Source: Allonocardiopsis opalescens (GTDB lineage Bacteria > Actinomycetota > Actinomycetes > Streptosporangiales > Streptosporangiaceae). From it: a stretch of DNA of 64,000 bases. Shown in pieces: positions 33,765 through 42,933 of this stretch (positions within the stretch are counted from its first letter, which is position 1; every line of letters starts with the position of its first letter). The stretch spans positions 186,001 through 250,000 of the forward strand of contig NZ_PVZC01000003.1 of the NCBI RefSeq assembly GCF_003002095.1, in the 5' to 3' direction. The notes below the pieces were generated by a model that saw only the letters and a program-made list of their open reading frames with translations, was not told where the DNA came from and searched no databases. A program made the position numbers and the translations under genes.

Positions 33765-33867
33765 GCCGCGGCGCCGGGAAGCGTCGCGGGAACGGGCGTA
33801 CGGCCGCGACACGGCGAACACGCACCGTATCTACGCGAAAGCAGGACGTAACAGGTACTCTCCTCGT

Positions 33868-34404
33868 GTGTACCTTCTGGCACTGGCCGCCATCGGCCTC
33901 CTCGTCGGAATCGCGGGTCTCGTGGTGGGCATCTCGGCGCACCGGCGAGCCGCCCGCGGCCTCGAGGAGAGCCTGGCCGCCATCAACCGACTCCTGCCCG
34001 CCGACAACACCGTCGTCGACTCCCGCGCCGTGCGGGACGTCGCGCTGGTCCGCTACGACGCGCTCAAGGAGATGTCGGGCGAGCTGTCCTTCTCCGTCGC
34101 GATGCTGAACGCGTCCGGGGACGGCTTCGTGCTCACCTCGATCAACGGGCGCACCGAGACCCGCACCTACGCCAAGATCATCGAGGGCGGCAAGGGCGTG
34201 CAGACGCTCTCGCCCGAGGAGTACCGGGCCATCCGGGCCGCCCGGATGGGCGAAGGCCCCGGATTCACCCTGCGCGGCGCGCACGCCGTCCTGCGCGCCC
34301 GCGAATCGCCCGAGAACCTCGACGGCCAGGACCCCGGCGGCGGCGCCGCCGAAGACGCCGGAGTGCGGCTGCTTTCCAAAGGCGCGCCCGCGGACTCGCT
34401 CTGA
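33868..34404 (+). CDS. DUF4446 family protein
   Basis: 178 residues from GTG 33868. The N-terminal helix (LLALAAIGLLVGIAGLVVGI) anchors a cytoplasmic domain with the family block VVDSRAVRDVALVRYDALKE, SFSVAMLNASGDGFVLTSIN and TRTYAKIIEGGKG. The typical bacterial DUF4446 block is intact; the tail is extended. Function unknown. Next to pheA, an arrangement seen in other actinomycetes. Confidence 0.9.
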   Translation: MYLLALAAIGLLVGIAGLVVGISAHRRAARGLEESLAAINRLLPADNTVVDSRAVRDVALVRYDALKEMSGELSFSVAMLNASGDGFVLTSINGRTETRTYAKIIEGGKGVQTLSPEEYRAIRAARMGEGPGFTLRGAHAVLRARESPENLDGQDPGGGAAEDAGVRLLSKGAPADSL

Positions 34405-34422
34405 GCTCGTAGTCTGGATCAC

Positions 34423-35355
34423 ATGTCGCAGCGCTATGCCTACCTGGGCCCGGAGGGCACCTTCACCGAGGCCGCGCTCCGGGAGCACGCTCCCGGACCG
34501 GCCGACGCCCGCTTCGTCCCGATGACCGGCGTCGCCGCCGTCCTGGACGCCGTGCGCGCCGGCGACGCCGAGGCGGGCATGGTGCCGCTGGAGAACTCCG
34601 TCGAGGGCGGCGTGAACGCCACCATCGACGAACTCGTCAACGGCGAGCCCCTGCAGATCACCGCCGAGGTGGCGCTGCCGGTCGAGTTCAGCCTGCTGGC
34701 CGCGCCCGGCACCCGCCTCGCCGACATCAAGCGGGTCGTCACCCACCCGCACGCCCTCGCCCAGTGCCGCGGCTGGCTGCGCGCCGAACTGCCCGAAGCC
34801 CAGACCTTCACCGCCGCGTCCACCGCCGCCGCCGCCCACCTGGTGGCCGAGCCCGGTTCGTCCTACGACGCGGCGATCGCCGCCCGCATCGCCGGTGAGC
34901 GCTACGGCCTGGCCGCGGTGGCCGTCGGCATCGGCGACCACCGCGACGCCGTCACCCGCTTCGTCCTGGTCCGGCGGCCCGAGCCGCCCGGCGAACCCAC
35001 CGGCGCCGACCGCACCTCGCTGGTCGCCTTCATCCGCGACGACCACCCCGGCGCGCTGCTGGAGATCCTCAGCGAGTTCGCGGTGCGCGGAGTAAACCTC
35101 ACCCGCATCGAATCCCGCCCCACCGGCCACGGCCTCGGGCGGTACTGCTTCTGCATCGACGCCGAGGGCCACGTCCGCGAGGCGCGGGTGGCCGAGGCGC
35201 TGATGGGCCTGCGGCGGATCTGCTCGGGGCTGCGCTTCCTCGGCAGCTACCCCAGGGCCGACGGCGGCCGCCCCGAGCTGCGGCCCGGCACCAGCGACGC
35301 CGACTACACCTCCGCGGAGAGCTGGCTGTCGGCCGTCCGCGAAGGCCGCCGCTGA
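34423..35355 (+). CDS. pheA: prephenate dehydratase
   Basis: 310 residues. A PDT catalytic domain (YLGPEGTFTEAALREHA, MVPLENSVEGGVNATIDEL, SRYDAAIAAR-type region, AVGIGDHRDAVTRFVLVRR with TRF) precedes a C-terminal ACT domain (SLVAFIRDDHPGALLEILSE, VNLTRIESRPTGHGLGRYC). It converts prephenate to phenylpyruvate in phenylalanine synthesis; the ACT ESRP motif binds phenylalanine for feedback control. No chorismate mutase fusion, as usual in actinobacteria. Confidence 0.96.
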   Translation: MSQRYAYLGPEGTFTEAALREHAPGPADARFVPMTGVAAVLDAVRAGDAEAGMVPLENSVEGGVNATIDELVNGEPLQITAEVALPVEFSLLAAPGTRLADIKRVVTHPHALAQCRGWLRAELPEAQTFTAASTAAAAHLVAEPGSSYDAAIAARIAGERYGLAAVAVGIGDHRDAVTRFVLVRRPEPPGEPTGADRTSLVAFIRDDHPGALLEILSEFAVRGVNLTRIESRPTGHGLGRYCFCIDAEGHVREARVAEALMGLRRICSGLRFLGSYPRADGGRPELRPGTSDADYTSAESWLSAVREGRR

Positions 35356-35377
35356 GCCGGCGCCGGCCGACCGTCCC

Positions 35378-35533
35378 TCAGTAGCGGCGCCGCCCACCGC
35401 CGAAGCGGTGCAGCAGGCGGCGCAGCCGCCGCCGGTTGCGCGGGTCGCGGGCGGCGCGTTTGGCGCGGTCCAGGTTCTGACGGCCCTGCGGGCTGCGCAG
35501 ATACCGCTTGATCCGGTCGATGAGCGAGGCCAT
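35378..35533 (-). CDS. small basic conserved protein (51 aa)
   Basis: ATG 35533 with GAGGA seven bases upstream, to TGA at 35378-35380, convergent with pheA. The sequence starts MASLIDRIKRYLRSPQGRQN and ends in LHRFGGGRRRY, with about 17 Arg/Lys in 51 residues. Highly basic small proteins beginning with a similar IDR(I/L)KR segment occur near pheA/serS in other actinomycetes. Nucleic-acid binding is plausible but not shown. Codon bias is strongly G/C3, which supports real coding. Confidence 0.7.
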   Translation of the reverse strand: MASLIDRIKRYLRSPQGRQNLDRAKRAARDPRNRRRLRRLLHRFGGGRRRY

Positions 35534-35591
35534 ATGGTCGTCCTCGGGTGGTCGGTCCCTTCACGGGACGGGTCGGCACGTCACCTGGTCG

Positions 35592-36776
35592 TTACCCGCT
35601 GCGCGCCGGTCCACCCCCGTGTGATCGGCCACGTACCCCCGGGCGGACCGCCCGCAGCGCCAGTTCGGCCGCGCGCCGCGCGCTGGTGAACGACACCTCG
35701 CTGAGCACCCCGGGCGCCGCCGTCTGGTCGCCCGCCAGGAACACGCCGCCGCCCCGGTCGATCCTCGGACGGTCCCGCCAGCTGAGGCCCGGCAGCTCCA
35801 GCGCGCCGGTGCGCCCCGCCGCCACCGAGGAGCGCCGCCAGGTCTCGCGCTCGCGCCAACCCGGCATCCCCAGGTCCAGCAGCCGCTCCGCGCGGGCCAG
35901 CCCGGCGGCCCGGTCCTCGCCCGGCCGCAGCGGCACCTGCACCTGCGTCAGGGAGTGGCCGGCCGGCGCGAGCGACGGGTCGACCGCGCTGAAGCGCTCG
36001 GCCCAGCCGGGCGCGTCCAGGTCCGACACGATGAAGGCGTCGCCGCGGCGGGCGCGGGTGCCCACGTCGAGCAGCATGGTCCGGCCGCTCTCCCAGGCCA
36101 GGTCCGCACCCAGCAGCCGGCCCGCCGCCGCCGGCGAGGTCGCCACGATGACCGGCGGCGCCGGCAGCTCCGCCACCCGGTGGCCGGTCTCGATCCGCAC
36201 ACCCAGCCGCCGCGCCAGCTCCCCCATCCGCTCCATCACGGCACCCCAGCCGCCGGACACGTAGCGGGCCTCGGGCGGCAGGGCGGACGCCCGGCAGAAC
36301 ACCCGCCAGGCGAAGGCCGCCGACAGCCGGCCCGGATCGTGGTCGAAGGTCGCGACGCCCAGGTAGGCGGCGGCCGCCCGGGCGGCCGCCGGGCCGAGGG
36401 CGCGGGCGGCCCAGCCGGCGAAGTCCTCGTCGACCGGCGCCTCCCGGCCGCGGGCCGCCAGCGCGCGCAGCAGTGCGGCCGGCGGCAGCGCCCGCGCCCG
36501 TCCGCCGCGCACGAAGCGGAAGCGCGCACCCTCGGCCGGCGGGACCGCCCGGACGCGTCCGGTGAGCCCCCGCTCCACCAGCCACGGCCAGTGCGGGCCC
36601 TTCGCGTAGAACACGTGCGGCCCCTCGTTGGCGGCGTAGGGGGCGCCGGTGGTACGGCCCCGGCCGCCGAGCCGCGCGTGCGCCTCGAAGAGCGTCACCT
36701 CGGTGCCGGCCTCCGCGCAGCTGATCGCCGCGGTCAAGCCGGCGAAGCCGCCTCCCACGACGGTGATCGATGACAT
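35592..36776 (-). CDS. FAD-dependent amine oxidase / protoporphyrinogen oxidase-like
   Basis: 394 residues from ATG 36776 with GGGGAGG upstream. The N-terminal dinucleotide-binding motif is ITVVGGGFAGLTAAISCAEA, followed by TLFEAHARLGGRGRT, and the C-terminal FAD site is VFLAGDQTAAPGVLSEVSF. The middle resembles phytoene-desaturase/PPOX-type oxidoreductases. Substrate unknown; no carotenoid or haem cluster is adjacent. Longer frames upstream of 36776 lack coding character. Confidence 0.85.
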   Translation of the reverse strand: MSSITVVGGGFAGLTAAISCAEAGTEVTLFEAHARLGGRGRTTGAPYAANEGPHVFYAKGPHWPWLVERGLTGRVRAVPPAEGARFRFVRGGRARALPPAALLRALAARGREAPVDEDFAGWAARALGPAAARAAAAYLGVATFDHDPGRLSAAFAWRVFCRASALPPEARYVSGGWGAVMERMGELARRLGVRIETGHRVAELPAPPVIVATSPAAAGRLLGADLAWESGRTMLLDVGTRARRGDAFIVSDLDAPGWAERFSAVDPSLAPAGHSLTQVQVPLRPGEDRAAGLARAERLLDLGMPGWRERETWRRSSVAAGRTGALELPGLSWRDRPRIDRGGGVFLAGDQTAAPGVLSEVSFTSARRAAELALRAVRPGVRGRSHGGGPARSG

Positions 36777-36948
36777 CGGTGCGGTCCTCCCCTGTCCGGA
36801 GCGCGCCCGTGAGCGCCTGGCGAACCGTTGACCGGGCGGCGGCGCCGGATGTGACAGCCTGGCGTCCGGCAGGGCCGCGCGGGTGATTGACGGCGCGGTG
36901 CCCGCCGGTTCACGATCGGCATTCAGCCGGTCGAGAGGAGCTGTGCGG

Positions 36949-38034
36949 ATGCCACACGAGGTACGCGGGGTGATCGCCCGCGGCAAGGGCGCCGAGGTGT
37001 CGGTGGAGACCGTCGTGGTGCCCGACCCGGGGCCGGGCGAGGCGCTGGTGCGGGTGCAGGCCTGCGGGGTCTGCCACACCGACCTGCACTACCGCGAGGG
37101 CGGGATCAATGACGAGTTCCCGTTCCTGCTCGGCCATGAGGCCGCCGGGGTGGTCGAGGAGGTCGGCCCCGGGGTGGCCGAGGTGGAGCCCGGCGACTTC
37201 GTCATCCTCAACTGGCGCGCGGTCTGCGGGCAGTGCCGGGCCTGCCTGCGCGGCCGCCCCTGGTACTGCTTCGCCACCCACAACGCCGCCCAGAAGATGA
37301 CCCTCGCCGACGGAACGGAGCTGTCGCCCGCGCTCGGCATCGGTGCCTTCGCCGACAAGACCCTGGTGGCGGCGGGCCAGTGCACCAAGGTCGACCCGGC
37401 CGCCTCCCCCGCCGCCGCCGGACTGCTCGGCTGCGGAGTGATGGCCGGCCTCGGTGCCGCCCTCAACACCGCCGCGGTGGGGCGCGGCGACTCCGTCGCC
37501 GTGATCGGCTGCGGCGGCGTGGGCTGCGCCGCGGTGGCCGGTGCGCGGCTGGCCGGAGCCGGCACCATCATCGCCGTCGACCTCGACGACCGGAAACTGG
37601 AGTGGGCGCGCGGCTTCGGCGCCACGCACACGGTGAACGCCACCGGCGCCGACCCCGTCGCCGCCATCCAGGGGCTGACCGGCGGTAACGGCGCCGACGT
37701 CGTGATCGAGGCCGTGGGGCGGCCCGAGACCTACCAGCAGGCCTTCTACGCCCGCGACCTGGCCGGCACCGTGGTGCTGGTGGGCGTGCCCACCCCCGAG
37801 ATGCGCCTCGACCTCCCGCTGCTGGACGTCTTCGGCCGCGGCGGCGCGCTGAAGTCGTCCTGGTACGGCGACTGCCTGCCCTCGCGCGACTTCCCGATGC
37901 TCATCGACCTCTACCTGCGCAACCGCCTCGACCTGGACGGCTTCGTGACGGAGACCATCGCCCTGGACCAGGTGGAGGAAGCCTTCGCCAAGATGCACCG
38001 CGGGGAGGTGCTCCGCTCCGTCGTGGTGTGGTGA
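36949..38034 (+). CDS. mscR: S-(hydroxymethyl)mycothiol dehydrogenase
   Basis: 361 residues from ATG 36949 (GAGAGGAGC upstream). A class III-type zinc alcohol dehydrogenase: [15 protein letters not shown] (catalytic zinc Cys), [12 protein letters not shown], the structural-zinc cysteines in [15 protein letters not shown], and a Rossmann [19 protein letters not shown]. Close to the mycothiol-dependent formaldehyde dehydrogenases of actinobacteria, which oxidise S-hydroxymethylmycothiol with NAD+ to detoxify formaldehyde. Its usual MBL-fold partner is 3.7 kb away on the opposite strand (41773-42402). Confidence 0.9.
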   Translation: MPHEVRGVIARGKGAEVSVETVVVPDPGPGEALVRVQACGVCHTDLHYREGGINDEFPFLLGHEAAGVVEEVGPGVAEVEPGDFVILNWRAVCGQCRACLRGRPWYCFATHNAAQKMTLADGTELSPALGIGAFADKTLVAAGQCTKVDPAASPAAAGLLGCGVMAGLGAALNTAAVGRGDSVAVIGCGGVGCAAVAGARLAGAGTIIAVDLDDRKLEWARGFGATHTVNATGADPVAAIQGLTGGNGADVVIEAVGRPETYQQAFYARDLAGTVVLVGVPTPEMRLDLPLLDVFGRGGALKSSWYGDCLPSRDFPMLIDLYLRNRLDLDGFVTETIALDQVEEAFAKMHRGEVLRSVVVW

Positions 38035-38192
38035 ACCACCGCCCGCCGTGAGGACCCGGGACCGGCCCGCACCCCGCGCGGCCGGTCCGCCCCGGCTCCC
38101 CGGCTCCACCCAACCCCCGCCCTCCCAGGGGGGCGACCCCACATCCATTCTCCCGCGCCCCGCCGCCCGCGCACCAGCGCGATTCCCGCGCC

Positions 38193-38232
38193 TGTGGACA
38201 ACCGCCCGCCCGTCCCCGGAGGCTGTGGACAA
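38193..38232. promoter_or_regulatory. pair of DnaA-box-like sites
   Basis: TGTGGACAA at 38193-38201 and 38224-38232 (reverse complements of TTGTCCACA, the high-GC actinobacterial DnaA box), 31 bases apart, between mscR and the helicase gene. Confidence 0.55.
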
Positions 38233-38272
38233 AGCCGCCCGCCGACCGGAGGACCCCGCGCGGCCGTGCACT

Positions 38273-40786
38273 ATGGGAGGTGTGAGCCTCAACGACCTGC
38301 TGCCGGCGGAAGCCGATCCCGACCTCCTGTTCACGACCTTCGCGACGTGGGCGGAAGAGCGCGGCCTCACGCTCTACCCGGCCCAGGAGGAGGCGCTGAT
38401 CGAGGTCGTCTCCGGCAGCAACGTCATCCTGAGCACCCCCACCGGCTCGGGCAAGAGCCTCGTCGCGGCGGGCGCGCACTTCACCTCGCTGGCCAGGGGC
38501 GAGCGCAGCTTCTACACCGCGCCGATCAAGGCCCTCGTCTCGGAGAAGTTCTTCGACCTGTGCGCCGTCTTCGGCAGCCACAACGTCGGCATGATGACCG
38601 GCGACGCCAGCGTGAACCCCGGCGCGCCCATCATCTGCTGCACCGCCGAGGTGCTGGCCAACATCGCGCTGCGCGACGGCGCCGAGGCCGACATCGGCCA
38701 GGTCGTCATGGACGAGTTCCACTTCTACGCCGAGCCCGACCGCGGCTGGGCCTGGCAGGTGCCGCTCATCGAACTGCCCCACGTGCAGTTCGTGCTCATG
38801 TCCGCCACCCTCGGCGACGTCACCCGCTTCGAAAAAGACCTCACCCGCCGCACCGGCCGCACCACCACCCTGGTGCGCTCGGCCACCCGCCCGGTGCCGC
38901 TGTACTACTCCTACCGGTCCACCCCCCTGCACGTCACCCTGGAGGAGCTGCTCGGCACCCAGCAGGCGCCGATCTACATCGTGCACTTCACTCAGGCGGC
39001 GGCGGTCGAGCGCGCCCAGTCGCTGATGAGCATCAACGTCTGCAGCCGGGCCGAGAAGGACGCCATCGCGGCCGAGATCGGCAACTTCCGCTTCACCACC
39101 CGCTTCGGCCGCAACCTGTCGCGCTACGTCCGCCACGGCATCGGCGTGCACCACGCCGGCATGCTGCCCAAGTACCGCCGCCTGGTCGAGCGGCTGGCCC
39201 AGGCCGGGCTGCTCAAGGTCATCTGCGGCACCGACACCCTCGGCGTCGGCGTGAACGTGCCGATCCGCACCGTGCTGTTCACGGCGCTGTCGAAGTACGA
39301 CGGCACCCGCACCCGCCACCTGTCCGCCCGCGAGTTCCACCAGATCGCCGGCCGGGCCGGCCGCGCCGGATACGACACCGCCGGCAATGTCGTGGTGCAG
39401 GCGCCCGAGCACGTCGTCGAGAACGAGAAGGCCCTGGCCAAGGCGGGCGACGACCCCAAGAAGCGGCGCAAGGTCGTGCGCAAGAAGGCGCCCGAGGGCT
39501 TCGTCTCCTGGGACAAGGCCACGTTCGAGCGGCTGATCGCCGCCGAGCCCGAGCCGCTCACCTCCCGCTTCCAGGTCAGCCACGCCATGCTGCTGAGCGT
39601 CATCGGCCGCCCCGGCGACGCCTTCGCCGCCATGCGCCACCTGCTCACCGACAACCACGAAGACCGCAAGGCCCAGTTCCGGCACATCAGGCAGGCCATC
39701 GCCATCTACCGCTCGCTGCTGGCCGGCGGCGTGGTCGAGCAGCTGGAGACGCCCGACGCCGAGGGGCGGCGGGCCCGCCTCACCGTCGACCTCCAGGCCG
39801 ACTTCGCGCTCAACCAGCCGCTGTCCACCTTTGCGCTGGCCGCCTTCGAAGTGCTCGACCCCGCCTCGCCCGACTACGCGCTCGACGTCCTGTCCGTGGT
39901 CGAGGCCACCCTGGACGACCCCCGCCAGATCCTCGCCTCCCAGCAGAACAAGGCGCGCGCCGCGGCCATCGAGCAGATGAAGGCCGACGGCATCGAGTAC
40001 GAGGAGCGGATGGAGCGGCTGGCCGACATCACCTACCCCAAGCCGCTGGAAGAGCTGCTGTACGCCACGTACAACATCTACCGCCGCGGCCACCCGTGGG
40101 TCAGCGACCACCCGCTGCGGCCCAAGTCCGTCGCCCGCGACCTCTACGAGCGGGCGATGACCTTCGTGGAGTACGTCGGCCACTACGAGCTGGCGCGCGG
40201 CGAGGGGCTGGTGCTGCGCTACCTCGCCGGGGCGTACAAGGCGCTGAACCAGACGGTGCCCGAGGACGTCAAGACCGACGACCTGCGCGACCTCATCGAG
40301 TGGCTCGGCGAACTGGTCCGGCAGGTCGACTCCAGCCTGCTCGACGAATGGGAGCAGCTGCAGAACCCCACCGAGCGCACCGACGCCCCGGTGCAGGGCG
40401 AGGACCGACCCAAGCCCGTCACCGCCAACGCGCGGGCCTTCCGGGTGCTGGTCCGCAACGCCCTGTTCCGCCGGGTCGAACTGGCCGCGCTGCGCCGCCA
40501 CGACGAACTGGGCGAGCTGGACGCCGAGTCCGGCTGGGACGCCGAGCGGTGGGCCAAGGCCCTGGACGGCTACTACGCCGAGCACGACCGCATCGGCACC
40601 GGCCCCGACGCCCGCGGACCCGCGCTGCTGCTGGTCGACGAGGAGCCCGGCCGGTGGCGGGTCCGCCAGGTCTTCGACGACCCGGCCGGCGACCACGACT
40701 GGGGCATCAGCGCCGAGATCGACCTCCCCGCCTCCGACGACGCCGGCCGCGCGGTGGTCCGCCTGCTGGCGGTCGACCGGCTGTAG
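38273..40786 (+). CDS. DEAD/DEAH superfamily 2 helicase (DUF3516)
   Basis: 837 residues from ATG 38273 (GTG 38282 also possible; GGGAGG lies between them). Helicase motifs: YPAQEEALIE (Q-like), STPTGSGKSLVAAGAH (Walker A), VVMDEFHFY (DEFH box in place of DEAD/DEAH), LMSATLGD (motif III), GIGVHHAGMLPKYR, TDTLGVGVNVPIRTVLF and QIAGRAGRAG (motif VI). The C-terminal 350 residues are the DUF3516 region. Related to Ski2-like RNA helicases in actinobacteria. A likely role in RNA or ribonucleoprotein handling is inferred from the family. Confidence 0.92.
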   Translation: MGGVSLNDLLPAEADPDLLFTTFATWAEERGLTLYPAQEEALIEVVSGSNVILSTPTGSGKSLVAAGAHFTSLARGERSFYTAPIKALVSEKFFDLCAVFGSHNVGMMTGDASVNPGAPIICCTAEVLANIALRDGAEADIGQVVMDEFHFYAEPDRGWAWQVPLIELPHVQFVLMSATLGDVTRFEKDLTRRTGRTTTLVRSATRPVPLYYSYRSTPLHVTLEELLGTQQAPIYIVHFTQAAAVERAQSLMSINVCSRAEKDAIAAEIGNFRFTTRFGRNLSRYVRHGIGVHHAGMLPKYRRLVERLAQAGLLKVICGTDTLGVGVNVPIRTVLFTALSKYDGTRTRHLSAREFHQIAGRAGRAGYDTAGNVVVQAPEHVVENEKALAKAGDDPKKRRKVVRKKAPEGFVSWDKATFERLIAAEPEPLTSRFQVSHAMLLSVIGRPGDAFAAMRHLLTDNHEDRKAQFRHIRQAIAIYRSLLAGGVVEQLETPDAEGRRARLTVDLQADFALNQPLSTFALAAFEVLDPASPDYALDVLSVVEATLDDPRQILASQQNKARAAAIEQMKADGIEYEERMERLADITYPKPLEELLYATYNIYRRGHPWVSDHPLRPKSVARDLYERAMTFVEYVGHYELARGEGLVLRYLAGAYKALNQTVPEDVKTDDLRDLIEWLGELVRQVDSSLLDEWEQLQNPTERTDAPVQGEDRPKPVTANARAFRVLVRNALFRRVELAALRRHDELGELDAESGWDAERWAKALDGYYAEHDRIGTGPDARGPALLLVDEEPGRWRVRQVFDDPAGDHDWGISAEIDLPASDDAGRAVVRLLAVDRL

Positions 40787-40868
40787 CCGGCCGGCCGCGC
40801 CGGGGTGCGGGCGAGGCGACAAGGGGACAAGGCGGGAAGGCGACAAGCGGACCCGGCCCGCCCGCGGC

Positions 40869-41387
40869 TCAGCCCTCGGGCGTCCGCCGCCAGGTGCGCT
40901 CGCCGTCGTGCCATTCGCCGGTGGGGCTGAGCCCGGCGGCGCAGGCGACGGCGGCCGACGCGCTGTGCTCGGGGTGGATGCGGGCGACGACGGTGCGCAC
41001 ACCGCCGCGGTCGAGCCAGCCCACGAGCGCTGCGGCCGCCTCGGAGGCGATGCCGCGCCGCTGCCAGGGAGTGCCCACCACCCAGGCGACCTCGGCGACC
41101 GGTCCGTGCGCCGAGGGGCTGACCGTCGCCTGGACGGTTCCCGTCAGGCGGCCGCCGGCGCGCAGCCGGACGACCCAGTTCAGCCAGCCGACGGCCGGGT
41201 CGGGGGAGCCCGCGGCCAGCCGCCGGTAGCGCGAGCGCAGCGCCTGCACGTCGTCCGGGCCGCCGCCGATGAAGCTGTGCAGGGCCGGGTCGGAGAGCAC
41301 CGCCGCCATCTCCTCGGCGTGCCCGACCTCCAGCGGGAGCAGGTCCAGGCGCTCGGTCGCGATGGGCTGTGCCGTGATGGCCGTCAT
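40869..41387 (-). CDS. GNAT family N-acetyltransferase (RimJ/RimL type)
   Basis: 172 residues. ERLDLLPLEVGHAEEMAAVL, VRLRAGGRLTGTVQATV, EVAWVVGTPWQRRGIASEAA (acetyl-CoA pyrophosphate loop) and VVARIHPEHSASAAVACAAG are the usual GNAT blocks. Substrate unknown. Its 5' end has been partly duplicated upstream (41434-41590). Confidence 0.9.
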   Translation of the reverse strand: MTAITAQPIATERLDLLPLEVGHAEEMAAVLSDPALHSFIGGGPDDVQALRSRYRRLAAGSPDPAVGWLNWVVRLRAGGRLTGTVQATVSPSAHGPVAEVAWVVGTPWQRRGIASEAAAALVGWLDRGGVRTVVARIHPEHSASAAVACAAGLSPTGEWHDGERTWRRTPEG

Positions 41388-41433
41388 GGCGCCTTCTCTC
41401 CGGGGCGCTGGGCACAGGGCGGGTGCGGGGCCG

Positions 41434-41590
41434 AGCGCTCGGCGCCGATGGGCCGCGCTGTGGCGGCGGTCACGGCGCCGTCGCCTCGGCGTGCCCGACC
41501 TTCAGCGGAGCAGGGCCGGATGCTCCGGCGGCGATGCCTGCGCTGCGGCGGCCGCCAGGGCACGGCCGCCTCGGCGCGTCCAGCGCGGGC
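41434..41590 (-). pseudogene. decayed tandem duplicates of the GNAT 5' end
   Basis: 41434-41478 matches the start region of the GNAT gene (about 41348-41392: GCGCTCGG..GATGGGC..GTCA.GGCGCC). 41485-41520 (CCTCGGCGTGCCCGACCTTC and following) matches 41312-41345 with one substitution and a one-base deletion. A third weaker match follows at 41570-41640. Frames are broken, so these are remnants. They fill most of the 385-base gap. Confidence 0.6.
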
Positions 41591-41772
41591 GGGCAGGACC
41601 GGGCGGTCCAGCGAAGGCTCATCATGGCGGCATCACCTCGGCCGGGCCGACCATGCGAGACGGGGTGGCGGCCGATGTGCGGGCGTGCGGACCGGAGCGG
41701 GGCGGACGCCGACGCCGTCCGGCCCCGGGACGCGTCGGAGCCTGGCGCCGCGCGGCGGTCTTCCGTGGTCCG

Positions 41773-42402
41773 TCAGTGCCCGCGCGCGATCCACTCGTCC
41801 AGGTGCGGCGCCTCGGCGCCGATGGTGGTGTCGTCGCCGTGGCCGGTGTGCACGACCGTCTCTCCGGGCAGGACGAGCAGCCGGTCGCGGATGGAGGCGA
41901 TGATCGTGCCGAAGTCGGAGTGCGAGCGGCCGGTGGCGCCCGGACCGCCGGAGAACAGGGTGTCGCCGGTGAACACGGTGCCGAGGGCGGGCGCGTGGAA
42001 GCAGACCGCGCCCGGGGCGTGGCCCGGGGTGTGCAGCACCCGCAGCTCGGCGCCGCCGACCGCCAGCGTGTCGCCGTCGGCGAGCGGGCCGTCGGGCTCG
42101 CGGTCGGGGTAGACCATCCGCCACAGCACCTCGTCGCCGGGGTGCGCCAGCACCGGCGCCCCGGTTCGGCGGCCGAGTTCGGCGGCGGCGTTGATGTGGT
42201 CGTTGTGGGAGTGCGTGCACAGGATCGCGCGCAGCCGGCGCCCGCCGAGCGCCGATTCGATCGCCGAGGCGTCGTGCGCCGCGTCGATCACCACCGCCTC
42301 GGCGTCGTCGCCGACGATCCACACGTTGTTGTCGACCTCCCAGCTCCCGCCGTCCAGCTCGAAGCTGCCCGAGGTGACCACCCGCTCGATCCGAACGCCC
42401 AC
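41773..42402 (-). CDS. MBL-fold metallohydrolase, mycothiol-linked type
   Basis: 209 residues from GTG 42402. The zinc-ligand motif is LCTHSHNDHINAAAEL (HxHxDH variant: His-Ser-His-Asn-Asp-His), followed by HTPGHAPGAVCFH, FTGDTLFSGGPGATGRSHSD and VHTGHGDDTTIG. Glyoxalase II-like. The form with HSDF, partnered with S-hydroxymethylmycothiol dehydrogenase in actinobacteria, probably hydrolyses formylmycothiol. The start MGVRIERVVTSGSFELDGG fits that subfamily. Confidence 0.88.
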   Translation of the reverse strand: MGVRIERVVTSGSFELDGGSWEVDNNVWIVGDDAEAVVIDAAHDASAIESALGGRRLRAILCTHSHNDHINAAAELGRRTGAPVLAHPGDEVLWRMVYPDREPDGPLADGDTLAVGGAELRVLHTPGHAPGAVCFHAPALGTVFTGDTLFSGGPGATGRSHSDFGTIIASIRDRLLVLPGETVVHTGHGDDTTIGAEAPHLDEWIARGH

Positions 42403-42689
42403 GCGTCGGCCTCCATCCGCCTGTCGTCGTACGCCGCCGCCCGCCGGCGCGGGCCGTCCAGCGGAACTATAGGGGCCGGAGGCGCACTGCGGCCCACCGC
42501 GACGTGCGACGGCCGCGACCAGCGTGCCGCCGGACGCGGCACGGTCGCGGCACCTGGAGAACCTGTTTCCGGAACACGCGCAAATCTACAGCGGCCGAAG
42601 TAGACATTCGGCTTCAGTGGTGCTAATTTTTCTGTCGTAACCGCAGAGATGAATGAGGGACCGCCGGAGACGTCGGCGGAGCGTAGGAA
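42403..42689. other. divergent intergenic, no gene seen
   Basis: Includes an AT-rich run at 42570-42660 (CAAATCTACAGCGGCCGAAG, GGTGCTAATTTTTCTGTCG) that could carry promoters toward the hairpin repeats to the right. No coding frame is convincing. Confidence 0.4.
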
Positions 42690-42933
42690 GGCTCGACCGA
42701 CGCACGAGTGCTGGAGCGCGTCGGGAGCCGGCAGTACCGTAATTTGCCGCACCGGCCTCCCGCCCGCACGGGGGAGACCGCAGCACCACGCGGCAGGGCT
42801 CGACCGGCGCGCCACGCAGGACAGCGTGCCGGGAGCCGGTATGGATCGCAGGACCGGGCTCCGCCACCACGGGGAGACCGGAGCAGGACGGCTCGACCGG
42901 CGCGCAGTGCACGACGGTGCCGGGAGCCGGTGG
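42690..42933. repeat. three-copy structured hairpin repeat (candidate ncRNA)
   Basis: Each copy reads GGCTC-GA-CCGRC, a variable loop, then GYCGG-GAGCC. Copy 1: GGCTCGACCGAC (42690) with GTCGGGAGCC (about 42719-42728). Copy 2: GGCTCGACCGGC (42797) with GCCGGGAGCC (about 42828-42837). Copy 3: GGCTCGACCGGC (42890) with GCCGGGAGCC (about 42919-42928). The A-T to G-C change in the inner stem is matched on both strands, so pairing is conserved. Spacings are 107 and 93 bases. No known RNA family recognised; strand undecided. Confidence 0.65.

Noticed and set aside
42690-42933. Hairpin repeats as a known riboswitch (for example cobalamin)
   Set aside because: No conserved riboswitch core is seen, and the three copies are not followed by a biosynthesis or transport gene.
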